64,000 nucleotides of DNA, taken from Thermoleophilia bacterium SCSIO 60948. Lineage in GTDB: Bacteria; Actinomycetota; Thermoleophilia; Solirubrobacterales; 70-9. The stretch is from NCBI GenBank assembly GCA_021496505.1, contig CP053031.1, positions 2,906,001 through 2,970,000 of the forward strand. The letters are read 5' to 3'. This document shows positions 1-8,392 of the stretch, one piece after another; within the stretch, counting starts at the first letter, position 1, and every line of letters starts with the position of its first letter. The notes beneath the pieces were generated by a model. The model ran no database searches. It was not told the origin of the DNA and saw only the letters and a list, made by a program, of their open reading frames with translations. The translations under genes were made by a program, and so were the position numbers.

Positions 1-1638
1 CTCTACTCGCTCGGAGACGTCAACTTCCTCGACGGTGGCGAGGGCAACGACCGGATCGACGGCTCGACCGGCGAGGAGGGTGTCGACGGCGGCCCGGGCA
101 AGGACGACATCGACGTCGGCCCCGGCAACGACGGCTCGAGCGCCGGAGTCGACGGCGGTCCCGGCAACGACGGGATCAGCGGCGGCCGCGGCAACGACCT
201 GCTGCTCGGCGGCACCGAGCGCGACGACATCCTCGGCGGCGAGGGCAAGGACACGATCCGCGGCGGTGAGGGCGACGACACGCTCGAGGGCGGTGCCTCG
301 CGCGACGTCCTCCACGGCGAGGCCGGCCTCGACCACCTCGACAGCGACGTCGGCGACGGCGACGTCCTCAACGGCGGCACGGAGCGCGACACCGTCTACT
401 CGATCGCCAAGAACGCGACCCTGAACGGCGACGAGGGCGACGACGTGCTGAACGCCTCGCGGCCCGGGGCGACGCTGAACGGCGGCCCGGGCGAGGACAA
501 GCTCAAGGGCTCGCCCTACGACGACGCGATGAACGGCGGCACCGAGGCCGACCTGCTGCTCGGCGACGACGGCGACGACGAGGGCTTCGGCGACGACGGC
601 GACGACCTGATCAAGGGTGGTCAGGGCAACGACGAGCTGAACGGCGACCAGGGCACGGACGAGGTCCGCACGGGTCCAGGAAAGCGCGAGGACGTCGCCC
701 GCGGCGGCACCGGCGACGACGACGTGATCGCCGAGTCCCCGAGCGCTCGGATCTACGGCGACGAGGGCGACGACTTCCTCTACACCGACTTCGCAGACGT
801 CGTGATGCGCGGCGGTGACGACGACGACCGCCTCGGTGGCGCCGGCAACGACGTCGCCGACGAGATGTGGGGCGACGCCGGAGTCGACACGCTGATCGGC
901 GCGAGCGGCGCCGACGAGCTCCACGGCGGTGAGGACGACGACCGGATCATCGCCGGCGCCGGCAACGACCGCGCCTTCGGCGACGAGGGCAACGACCGCT
1001 GCGACGGCGAAGCCGGCAAGGATCTATGCGACGGTGGGGTCCCGGGCGGCCAGGCCAACACGCCGACCGACCCCGACATCTGCAAGGCCGAGACGAAGCG
1101 CTCGTGCAAGGGCGGAGCCGGCGCGATGAGCGGCACCGCGCAGGGCACCGCGACCGTCGTCGGCGGACGCGACCTCGTCGGGGTCCAGGAGGCTTGGGAC
1201 GCGACCTTCTCGATGGAGGAGATCGAGGGCGGTGACGGCTTCTACGAGGGCGACGCGTCGATCGACGTGACGGTCTCGGGCACGGACGAGGACGGCTGCA
1301 CGTTCAACGGGGCGGGGACCGTCGACGGCACGGCCGAGATGTCGCTGTGGCCCGACGAGAACCCCGACAACTCCTACTACTCGGTCCAGCTGCTGACGCG
1401 GCCGGGCGGTCCGGACAGCTTCGAGGTCAACGTCGTCTGTGCCGACGGCGGGTCGTGGACCGAGAACTGGGTGCCGCTCCAGATGACCGACTGGGCTCGG
1501 ACCCCTTCGTTCCTGAGCGGAAACGCCCCGTACTACGAGGAGGGCATGACTGAGTTCGAGGGCGATCACGCCTACCGCTCGCTGCGCTCCGACTACGACA
1601 TCGACGTCGACTGGAGCTGGGCGATCACGCGCGGCTGA
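1..1638 (+). CDS. RTX-type calcium-binding repeat protein, 3' part (5' end outside window)
   Basis: The frame is open from the first base, so the start lies upstream. About the first 340 residues visible are tandem glycine/aspartate nonapeptides of the GGxGxDxhx type (for example GGEGNDRIDG, GGAGNDVADE), which in the RTX family bind calcium and fold as a parallel beta-roll outside the cell. Around 1010-1110 the repeats end in a short Cys-containing segment (RCDGEAGKDLCDGG, then two more Cys). A non-repetitive C-terminal region of about 180 residues, rich in aromatic and acidic residues, follows and ends near SWAITRG. I do not recognise this C-terminal part. No protease, lipase or other catalytic domain is visible in the portion present. 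The likely role is a secreted or surface protein of unknown function. It converges on hutH with only 25 bases between the stop codons. Confidence 0.85.
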   Translation, partial: LYSLGDVNFLDGGEGNDRIDGSTGEEGVDGGPGKDDIDVGPGNDGSSAGVDGGPGNDGISGGRGNDLLLGGTERDDILGGEGKDTIRGGEGDDTLEGGASRDVLHGEAGLDHLDSDVGDGDVLNGGTERDTVYSIAKNATLNGDEGDDVLNASRPGATLNGGPGEDKLKGSPYDDAMNGGTEADLLLGDDGDDEGFGDDGDDLIKGGQGNDELNGDQGTDEVRTGPGKREDVARGGTGDDDVIAESPSARIYGDEGDDFLYTDFADVVMRGGDDDDRLGGAGNDVADEMWGDAGVDTLIGASGADELHGGEDDDRIIAGAGNDRAFGDEGNDRCDGEAGKDLCDGGVPGGQANTPTDPDICKAETKRSCKGGAGAMSGTAQGTATVVGGRDLVGVQEAWDATFSMEEIEGGDGFYEGDASIDVTVSGTDEDGCTFNGAGTVDGTAEMSLWPDENPDNSYYSVQLLTRPGGPDSFEVNVVCADGGSWTENWVPLQMTDWARTPSFLSGNAPYYEEGMTEFEGDHAYRSLRSDYDIDVDWSWAITRG

Positions 1639-1663
1639 GTCGCGCCGCGCCGGGCGCGTTGCC

Positions 1664-3208
1664 TCAGAGCAACCGTCCGGCGCGTGTCTCCGCGGCGGCG
1701 CGCAGGGCGCCGCCGCGGAGCAGGTCCTCGACCCGCTCGAGCTCCGGGGCGAGCCAGCGGTCGGGCCCGGCGCCCGGCACCGCCTCTCGGATGAGACCGA
1801 GCGCCGCGCCGGTCGCGGCCGCGGGATCGAGCGGAGCCCGCAGCTCGAGCCCGCGGGCGCCGCAGGTCAGTTCGATCGCGAGCATCCGGCGGACGTTGTC
1901 GACCAGGGCGCGCAGCTTGCGGGCGGCGCCCCAGCCCATCGAGACGTGGTCCTCCTGCATCGCGCTGGTCGGCAGCGAGTCGACGCTCGCCGGCGCGGCG
2001 AGCCGGCGGTTCTCGGCCGCCATCGCGGCCATCGTGTAGCCGGTGATCATCAGGCCGGAGTCGACGCCCGCGTCGGGCGCGAGGAACGGGGGCAGGCCGT
2101 GCGAGCGGTGCGCGTCGAGCAGCCGGTCCGTGCGGCGCTCGGCGATCGCGCCGAGCTCGGCGGCGGCGATCGCGAGGAAGTCGCAGGCGATCGCGACGGG
2201 GGCGCCGTGGAAGTTGCCGCACGATTCGACGCGGCCGTCGGGCAGGACCATCGGGTTGTCGATCGCCGATCGGAGCTCGGCGTCGGCGACCTGCGCGCAG
2301 TGGTCGATCGTGTCGCGCGCCGCGCCGTGGACCTGCGGCGTACAGCGGATCGAGTAGGCGTCCTGGACCCGCGGATCGCCGTGGCGGTGGCTCGCGACGA
2401 TCGGCGACCCGTCTAGCAGCGCCCGCAGGTTGGCGGCGCTGTCGGCCTGCCCGGGTTGCGGGCGAAGCGCGACGAGATCGGCGGCGAACGCGCGGTCGGT
2501 GCCGAGCAGCGCCTCGGTGCTTATCGCCGCCGCGAGGTCGGCCAGGGCGGCGAGCTCGCGCAGGTCGGCGAGCGCGAGGACGAGCATCCCGAGGATCCCG
2601 TCGGTGCCGTTGATCAGCGCCAGACCCTCCTTCTCGCCGAGGACGAGCGGGTCGATCCCCGCGTCCGCGAGAGCACCGGCGGCCGGGCGCCGCGCGCCCG
2701 TGGCGTCGAAGACCTCGCCCTCCCCGATCAGGACGAGCGCGCAGGCCGCGAGCGGCGCGAGGTCGCCGCTCGCGCCGAGCGATCCGTGCTCGGGAACGAC
2801 CGGGGTGAGCCCGGACCCGAGCAGGGCCAGCATCGTCTCGGCGAGGACCGGGCGGGCGCCCGAGCGGCCCATCGCCAGCGAGCGCGCGCGCAGGAAGACC
2901 ATCGCCCGCACGACCTCCGGCTCGACCGGAGGGCCCATGCCGGCCGCGTGCGAGCGCACGAGCGCGCGCTGGAGCTCGGTCCTGCGCCCGGGCGGGATGC
3001 GTGTGTGGGCGAGCGACCCGAAGCCGGTCGAGATCCCGTAAGCCGGCTCGGGAGAGCCGGCCAGGCGGGCGACGACGGCCGCGGTCTCCTCCATCCGCCC
3101 GCGCGCCTCGTCCGACAGCTCCGCGCGGACGCCGCGACGGGCGACCGCGACCACGTCGGCGCCCTCGACCCCGTCCGGGCCGAGGGCGATCATCGGCTCG
3201 CCGCTCAT
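1664..3208 (-). CDS. hutH: histidine ammonia-lyase
   Basis: This enzyme deaminates L-histidine to urocanate and ammonia, the first step of histidine degradation, in the cytoplasm. The 514-residue protein has the usual length. It carries the family landmarks: YGISTGFGSLA near residue 57, the MIO-forming Ala-Ser-Gly at about 146-148 within GSLGASGDLAPL, ALINGT near 200, and the QDAYSIRCTPQ and CGNFHG blocks that line the active site. The ATG overlaps the TGA of the upstream lyase paralogue by four bases (ATGA), so the two are translationally coupled. A much longer open frame continues upstream through the paralogue in another frame, but the coupled ATG and family alignment decide this start. 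It is divergent from hutU. All key residues appear intact, so this is probably the working HutH. Confidence 0.95.
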   Translation of the reverse strand: MSGEPMIALGPDGVEGADVVAVARRGVRAELSDEARGRMEETAAVVARLAGSPEPAYGISTGFGSLAHTRIPPGRRTELQRALVRSHAAGMGPPVEPEVVRAMVFLRARSLAMGRSGARPVLAETMLALLGSGLTPVVPEHGSLGASGDLAPLAACALVLIGEGEVFDATGARRPAAGALADAGIDPLVLGEKEGLALINGTDGILGMLVLALADLRELAALADLAAAISTEALLGTDRAFAADLVALRPQPGQADSAANLRALLDGSPIVASHRHGDPRVQDAYSIRCTPQVHGAARDTIDHCAQVADAELRSAIDNPMVLPDGRVESCGNFHGAPVAIACDFLAIAAAELGAIAERRTDRLLDAHRSHGLPPFLAPDAGVDSGLMITGYTMAAMAAENRRLAAPASVDSLPTSAMQEDHVSMGWGAARKLRALVDNVRRMLAIELTCGARGLELRAPLDPAAATGAALGLIREAVPGAGPDRWLAPELERVEDLLRGGALRAAAETRAGRLL

Positions 3209-4752
3209 GGGCGCTCGACCTGTTCTTCGCCCTCGGCGTCCATCCACAGCGCGTCGTCGAACAACAGACGCCGCACGGACTCGAGGTCGCTCGACAGCGG
3301 CCGGTCGGACAGGTCGTCGTCGAGCTTCGCCGCCGCGGCCGCATAGAGGGCCCGGACAGGGTGGCCCGCCGGCAGCTCGCCGCGGAGCATGAAGGCGCGA
3401 ACCGCGAGCACGAGCTCGGCCGAGACGACGACCGACATCCGCGACAGGGCGTCGGAGGTGCGGCGCGCCGAGTGCCCGGCGAAGCTCGCGTGCGACTCGA
3501 CGCCCGACTGGACCGACGTGGTCTGCGACGCGGCGGGGGCGGCCAGCGAACGGACCTCGGCGGCGGCGGCGTGCGCGGTGTACTCGAGGATCATCGCGCC
3601 GGACTCGGGGCCTGGATCGCGGGCGAGCTGCGGCGTCAGCCCCGTGACCTGCGGGTCGAGCAGAGCGCTCACGCGGGCGGCGGTGAGCGACGCGGACTGC
3701 GCCATCGCGCCGCGCAGCGAGTCGAGCGCGAGCGTCAGTACGCCGGCGTGGAAGTTGCCGTTCGGAAGCGCCTCGCCGTCGGCGGGCAGCAGCAGCGCGT
3801 TCTCGCCGGCGACGTTGAGCTCGATCGCGAGCACGTCGCGCAGGTGCTCGAGCGCCTCGAACAGCAGCCCCTCGACCTGTGGGATGCAGCGGAAGACGAA
3901 CGGGTCGTGGATCGGCCGGTTCGCGGGGTCGGGGCGAGCCGATTCGCCGAGCAGGCTGCGCATCCGGCGGGCGACCTCGACCTGGCCGGCGTGCGGGCGG
4001 ACCGCGTGGACGCGCGCGTCGAGGACGCGTGGGTCGGCGCCGGCGGCGGCGAACGACAGCGCGGCCACCCCGAGCCCGGCCTCGGCGAGCGTCAGCGCGT
4101 CGGCGAAGACGAGCGCCGCCTGGCCGGTCGAGACGGCATTCGAGGACATGAAGCCGATGCCGTCGCGCGGCCCGTAGGTCACCGTGTCGAGACCGTTCCG
4201 TTCCAGCGCCTCGCCGGCCGGCAGGACGTCGTCGCCGACCCAGCACAGGCCCTCCCCGCCGAGCGCGAGCCCGATCTCGGCGAGCGCCGTGAGGTCGCCG
4301 GTCCCAAGCGAGCCGAGCTCGCGGACGAACGGCGTCACCCCCGCGGCGAGCGCGTCCTCCAGCGCCTCGAGCAGCCGCGCGCTCACCCCCGCCCCGCCGG
4401 CTCCGAGCTGGTTCGCCCGGACTGCCATCGCCGCCCGCACGACCTCGACGGTGAGCGGAGCGCCACCGCCGCCGGCATGGCTTCGCAGCAGCCGCCATTG
4501 GTGGTCGCCCGCGCCCTCGCGCGACCGCGGAGCTCCGCGCAGCGCGCCGACGCCCGTGGTGACGCCGTAGAGGAGGTCGCCGCGCTCGAGAAGCTCACCG
4601 ACGAGCCGCGCCGCGGCGTCGTTTCGCTCCCGCGCGCCCTCGGATACCTCGGTCTGCGCCCGCCCGCGCGCGATCGCCAGCACCCCGGCGGGGGTGAGGC
4701 TCTCGCCGTCGAGGACGACGGTGCCGGGGACGCGCTGGGAGAAGACGGACAT
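3205..4752 (-). CDS. histidine/aromatic amino acid ammonia-lyase paralogue with altered MIO motif
   Basis: A 515-residue member of the MIO ammonia-lyase/aminomutase family, first gene of the leftward pair and coupled to hutH. The fold signatures are kept: LYGVTTGVGALRG near 61, GNFHAG, RCIPQ. The tripeptide that cyclises to the MIO cofactor, normally Ala-Ser-Gly, reads Gly-Thr-Gly at 150-152 (GSLGTGDLTAL), one residue shorter than in HutH. Other active-site blocks also differ: the NGT Asn position becomes Ser (FMSSNAV), QDAYSIRC becomes HDPFVFRC, and the His after CTPQV becomes Glu. From what is known of the family, Ser at the centre of the tripeptide is the normal cofactor precursor, so activity and substrate are uncertain. 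It could be a lyase for another amino acid, a subunit pairing with HutH, or a degenerate copy. The position in the hut locus is the only clue to its role. Confidence 0.85.
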   Translation of the reverse strand: MSVFSQRVPGTVVLDGESLTPAGVLAIARGRAQTEVSEGARERNDAAARLVGELLERGDLLYGVTTGVGALRGAPRSREGAGDHQWRLLRSHAGGGGAPLTVEVVRAAMAVRANQLGAGGAGVSARLLEALEDALAAGVTPFVRELGSLGTGDLTALAEIGLALGGEGLCWVGDDVLPAGEALERNGLDTVTYGPRDGIGFMSSNAVSTGQAALVFADALTLAEAGLGVAALSFAAAGADPRVLDARVHAVRPHAGQVEVARRMRSLLGESARPDPANRPIHDPFVFRCIPQVEGLLFEALEHLRDVLAIELNVAGENALLLPADGEALPNGNFHAGVLTLALDSLRGAMAQSASLTAARVSALLDPQVTGLTPQLARDPGPESGAMILEYTAHAAAAEVRSLAAPAASQTTSVQSGVESHASFAGHSARRTSDALSRMSVVVSAELVLAVRAFMLRGELPAGHPVRALYAAAAAKLDDDLSDRPLSSDLESVRRLLFDDALWMDAEGEEQVERP

Positions 4753-4842
4753 CGCGACCGTGCTTTAGCACAGCCGATCGCGGCGATCCAAGGATCCGGC
4801 GACGGGCTCGCGCGCCGACCGCCGAGGGGTTGCGCGCGGCAA

Positions 4843-4854
4843 TAGTGTCGCGGC
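4843..4854 (+). promoter_or_regulatory. leaderless-type -10 element for hutU
   Basis: TAGTGT is followed by CGCGGC and directly by the hutU ATG, the TAnnnT-N6/7-ATG arrangement known for leaderless transcripts in actinobacteria. No Shine-Dalgarno sequence precedes the ATG and no good -35 is visible 17 bases upstream. The 102-base divergent gap also holds a GTGCT-TT-AGCAC palindrome at 4760-4771 close to the opposite start. Confidence 0.55.
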
Positions 4855-6507
4855 ATGAGCGCAGAGATCCACGCGCCGCACGGAACCGAGCTCTCCTGCA
4901 AGGGCTGGGAGCAGGAGGCGGCGCTGCGGATGCTGATGAACAACCTCGACCCCGAGGTGGCCGAACGCCCCGAGGACCTCGTCGTCTACGGCGGGACGGG
5001 CAAGGCGGCGCGCTCGTGGGAGGCCTACGACGCGATCGTCGCGGCGTTGCGCGACCTCGAGGGCGACGAGACCCTGCTCGTGCAGTCGGGCAAGCCGGTC
5101 GGCGTCATGCGCACGCACACCGCCGCGCCGCGGGTCCTGATCGCCAACTCCAACCTCGTGCCGGAGTGGGGCAACTGGGAGGAGTTCCGCCGCCTCGAGG
5201 CGCTCGGGCTGACGATGTACGGGCAGATGACGGCGGGCTCGTGGATCTACATCGGCTCGCAGGGCATCGTCCAGGGGACTTACGAGTGCTTCGCCGAGAT
5301 CGCCCGCCGCCGCCACGGCGGGTCGCTCGCCGGCACGATCACGCTGACTGCCGGCCTCGGCGGGATGGGCGGCGCGCAGCCGCTGGCGGTGACGATGAAC
5401 GGCGGCGTCGCGCTCTGCGTCGAGGTCGACGGTGAGCGGATCCGCCGCCGGGTCGAGACGCGCTACCTCGACGAGATCGCCGATTCGCTCGACGACGCCG
5501 TCGCCAGATGCGTCGCCGCCCGCGACGCGGGCCGCGCGCTGAGCGTCGGGCTCGAGGGAAACGCGGCCGAGGTCTTCGACCAGCTGCTGGGGCTCGGCTT
5601 CGAGGCCGACATCGTCACCGACCAGACGAGCGCCCACGACCCGCTGGGCGGCTACGTCCCGGACCGGATGAGCGCTGCCGAGGCGGACGCGCTGCGCGAG
5701 TCCGACCCCGACGCCTACATCGAGCGCTCGCGCCGCGCGATGGCGGCGCACTGCGCGGCGATGGTCGGCTTCCTCGACCGCGGCGCCGAGGTCTTCGACT
5801 ACGGCAACTCACTGCGAACCGAGGCGCGGCTCGGCGGCTTCGAGCGTGCCTTCGACTATCCGGGCTTCGTCCCGGCCTACGTGCGGCCGCTCTTCTGCGA
5901 GGGCAAGGGGCCGTTCCGGTGGGTCGCGTTGTCGGGCGACCCCGCCGACATCGCCGCGACCGACCGCGCCGTGCTCGAGGAGTTCCCCGAAGACGAGCGT
6001 CTGCGGCGCTGGATCGAGGCGGCGGGCGAGCGGATCGCCTTCCAGGGGCTGCCGGCCCGGATCTGCTGGCTCGGCTACGGCGAGCGTGCCCGGCTCGGCC
6101 TGCGCTTCAACCGCATGGTCCGCGACGGCGAGATCTCGGCGCCGATCGTGATCGGCCGCGACCACCTCGACGCGGGTTCGGTCGCATCGCCCTACCGCGA
6201 GACCGAGTCGATGGCCGACGGCTCGGACGCGATCGCCGACTGGCCGCTGCTGAACGCACTCGTCAACACCGCGGCCGGCGCCTCGTGGGTATCGATCCAC
6301 CACGGCGGCGGCGTCGGCATCGGGCGCTCGATCCACGCCGGGATGGTCTGCCTCGCCGACGGCACCGAGCTCGCCGGCGAGCGACTCGAGCGCGTGCTGA
6401 CGAGCGACCCCGGCATGGGGGTGATCCGCCACGTCGACGCGGGCTACGAGCGTGCGGCCGAGGTCGCCGACGAGCGCGGCGTCCGGGTCCCGATGCGGGA
6501 GCGCTGA
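4855..6507 (+). CDS. hutU: urocanate hydratase
   Basis: Converts urocanate to 4-imidazolone-5-propionate with tightly bound NAD+, the second step of histidine degradation. The 550-residue length is typical. The N-terminal half contains the highly conserved urocanase segments ([66 protein letters not shown]), and the C-terminal part has GDHVDAGS-like [18 protein letters not shown] and the glycine-rich [15 protein letters not shown]. It is the first gene of the rightward hut operon: the deformylase-like gene starts five bases after its stop and the next two genes overlap by four bases each. The ATG at 4855 is preceded by a leaderless-type -10 box rather than a ribosome-binding site. Function is secure from sequence identity of the motifs and gene context. 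Confidence 0.97.
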   Translation: MSAEIHAPHGTELSCKGWEQEAALRMLMNNLDPEVAERPEDLVVYGGTGKAARSWEAYDAIVAALRDLEGDETLLVQSGKPVGVMRTHTAAPRVLIANSNLVPEWGNWEEFRRLEALGLTMYGQMTAGSWIYIGSQGIVQGTYECFAEIARRRHGGSLAGTITLTAGLGGMGGAQPLAVTMNGGVALCVEVDGERIRRRVETRYLDEIADSLDDAVARCVAARDAGRALSVGLEGNAAEVFDQLLGLGFEADIVTDQTSAHDPLGGYVPDRMSAAEADALRESDPDAYIERSRRAMAAHCAAMVGFLDRGAEVFDYGNSLRTEARLGGFERAFDYPGFVPAYVRPLFCEGKGPFRWVALSGDPADIAATDRAVLEEFPEDERLRRWIEAAGERIAFQGLPARICWLGYGERARLGLRFNRMVRDGEISAPIVIGRDHLDAGSVASPYRETESMADGSDAIADWPLLNALVNTAAGASWVSIHHGGGVGIGRSIHAGMVCLADGTELAGERLERVLTSDPGMGVIRHVDAGYERAAEVADERGVRVPMRER

Positions 6508-6512
6508 GCGCG

Positions 6513-7091
6513 GTGGCCGTGCTGCCGATCACGATGGTCGGCGATCCGGTCCTGCGCGAGCGGGCGCCGGACATGACCCCGGAGGAGCTCGCCTCGCCCG
6601 CGGTCCAGCGGCTGATCGACGACATGATCGAAACGAAGCGGGCGGCGAACGGAGCCGGGATCGCCGCGCAGCAGGTCGGCCGGGCTCTCCGCGTCGCGAT
6701 CGTCGAGGTGACGCCCGGGAACCCGCGCTATCCGTACAAGCCGCCGATCGATCTGACCGTCATCGTCAACCCGACGATCGAGCCGCTCGACGACGGGAGC
6801 GCGCAGATCAACGAGGGCTGCCTCTCGGTCCCGGGCCTGCGCGCAGAGGTGCCGCGCCACATGGGCGTGCGCGTCCGCTATCTCGACCGCGACGGGAACG
6901 AGCGCGAGGAGATCCGCCGCGGCCTCACCGCGGGGACCTTCCAGCACGAGGTCGACCACCTCGACGGCGTGCTCTTCCTCGACCGCGTGGAGGACCCGAC
7001 GACGTTCACGACATGGGAGGAGTTCGACCGCCACGGCCGCGAGGCCTTCGAGGCCCGGGCGCGCGAGATCGTCGAGCGGACCGGGTCGTGA
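6513..7091 (+). CDS. peptide deformylase family protein inside the hut operon
   Basis: A 192-residue protein with all three motifs of iron/zinc peptide deformylase: GAGIAAQQVG at about 47-56, EGCLSVPG at 101-108 (metal-ligand Cys103) and QHEVDHLDG at 144-152 (metal ligands His145 and His149, catalytic Glu146). The catalytic machinery therefore looks intact. The GTG at 6513 is chosen because the start lies just after the hutU stop, with GGGAG about 11 bases upstream. An in-frame ATG at 6534 would remove the conserved N-terminal strand. Its stop overlaps the hutF GTG (GTGA). Ordinary deformylase removes formyl groups from new proteins. Here the location between hutU and hutF, in an operon that makes N-formylglutamate and shows no hutG, raises the possibility that it acts on N-formylglutamate. 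That is inference. A plain housekeeping deformylase carried along is the alternative. Confidence 0.9.
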   Translation: MAVLPITMVGDPVLRERAPDMTPEELASPAVQRLIDDMIETKRAANGAGIAAQQVGRALRVAIVEVTPGNPRYPYKPPIDLTVIVNPTIEPLDDGSAQINEGCLSVPGLRAEVPRHMGVRVRYLDRDGNEREEIRRGLTAGTFQHEVDHLDGVLFLDRVEDPTTFTTWEEFDRHGREAFEARAREIVERTGS

Positions 7092-8392
7092 CGGGCACCG
7101 AGCGCGAGCTGTGGTGCGAGCTGGCCTGGCTCGGGGGCGCCGAGCCCGAGGCCGGTGTCACGATCGGCCTCGACGGCGAGCGGATCGCGTCCGTCGGCTC
7201 CGCCGGCTCGCCGCCGCCCGGGGCCGAGCGGCTCGCCGGGCTGACGATCCCCGGCTTGACCAACGCGCACTCCCACAGCTTCCAGCGCGCGTTGCGGGGC
7301 CGAACCCAGGCGGCCTCGGGCGGCAGCTTCTGGACCTGGCGCGAGGAGATGTACGCGCTCGCTCGGCGGCTCGATCCCGATTCGGTCTTCGAGACCGCGC
7401 GGGCGACGTTCGGCGAGATGGCGCTCGCCGGGATCACGAGCGTGGGCGAGTTCCACTACGTCCACCACGCCGCCGACGGGACCCCCTACGACGACCCGAA
7501 CGCGCTCGGCAACGCCGTGATCGCGGCGGCGGCCGAGGCGGGCATCCGGCTGACGCTGATCGACGCCTGTTACCTGCACGGCGGAATCGAGCGCTTCCGC
7601 GACCGATCCGCCGAGGCCTGGGCGGAGCGCGTCGACGCGCTTGCCGAGGGACCGATGCAGAGGGTCGGCGCGGCGATCCACAGCGTCCGCGCCGTCGATC
7701 CCGCGGCCGCGGCGACGGTCGCGACGTGGGCCGGCGATCGCCCGCTCCACGCCCACGTCTCCGAGCAGCCGGCGGAGAACGAGAGCTGTCTCGCCGAGCA
7801 CGGGCTGACGCCGACCGCGCTGTTGGACGAGGCGGGCGCGCTGGGACCCGGCTTCACCGCGATCCACGCGACCCATCCGACCGACGCCGACGTCGGGCTG
7901 CTCGGCTCGGCCGGAGCCGGGGTGTGCCTGTGCCCGACGACCGAGCGCGACCTGGCCGATGGGGTCGGCCCGGCTCGCGCGCTTCGCGACGCGGGCGTGT
8001 CCCTCAGCGTCGGCAGCGACTCACAGGCGTTCATCGACCCGTTCGAGGAGGCGCGCGCGATCGAGCTCGACGAGCGACTCGCCACCGGCGTGCGCGGCAT
8101 CCACGAGCCGCGCGAGCTGCTCGCCGCCGCGACGGCGAGGGGCGCCGCGGCGATCGGCTGGCCGCAGGCCGGGCGGATCGAGTCGGGTGCGCTCGCCGAC
8201 CTGACGACGATCGCGCTCGGTGGCGTCCGCCTCGGCGGTCTGGCCGCGGCGGACGCGATCGCGGGAGTCGTGTTCGCCGCCGCGCCCGCCGACGTGAGCG
8301 ACGTCTACGTCGCCGGGCGCCGGATCGTCCGCGACGGCGCCCACGTGAGCCTCGACGTCCCGGCCCTGCTCGCGAAGGCCGCGCGGGCGTGA
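7088..8392 (+). CDS. hutF: formimidoylglutamate deiminase
   Basis: An amidohydrolase-superfamily enzyme that converts N-formimidoyl-L-glutamate to N-formyl-L-glutamate and ammonia, the branch that needs a later deformylase. It has 434 residues. Metal-binding and family motifs are visible: HSHSFQRALRG at 61-71, the long GGSFWTWREEMY segment typical of HutF, HAHVSEQ, IHATH and SVGSDSQAFID with the metal-ligand Asp. The GTG start lies within the stop of the deformylase-like gene, and its own stop overlaps the hutI GTG, so translation of the block is coupled. An open frame extends far upstream, but the overlap and domain boundary support this start. The FWTWRE and SDSQ features favour HutF over guanine deaminase or chlorohydrolase relatives. 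Confidence 0.93.
   Translation: MTGTERELWCELAWLGGAEPEAGVTIGLDGERIASVGSAGSPPPGAERLAGLTIPGLTNAHSHSFQRALRGRTQAASGGSFWTWREEMYALARRLDPDSVFETARATFGEMALAGITSVGEFHYVHHAADGTPYDDPNALGNAVIAAAAEAGIRLTLIDACYLHGGIERFRDRSAEAWAERVDALAEGPMQRVGAAIHSVRAVDPAAAATVATWAGDRPLHAHVSEQPAENESCLAEHGLTPTALLDEAGALGPGFTAIHATHPTDADVGLLGSAGAGVCLCPTTERDLADGVGPARALRDAGVSLSVGSDSQAFIDPFEEARAIELDERLATGVRGIHEPRELLAAATARGAAAIGWPQAGRIESGALADLTTIALGGVRLGGLAAADAIAGVVFAAAPADVSDVYVAGRRIVRDGAHVSLDVPALLAKAARA

Noticed and set aside
1-1000. Regular DNA repeats resembling a repeat array
   Set aside because: The periodicity is explained by the coding of RTX nonapeptides; there are no constant repeats with unique spacers, so it is not CRISPR.
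1664-4498. A 944-codon open frame on the minus strand covering both lyase genes
   Set aside because: Only its downstream 514 codons encode HutH; the upstream part is the wrong-frame shadow of the paralogue, low-complexity Arg/Ala/Gly sequence.
4760-4771. GTGCT-TT-AGCAC palindrome in the hut divergent gap
   Set aside because: Only five-base arms, no second copy in the window and no hut regulator nearby; mentioned with the promoter but not claimed as an operator.
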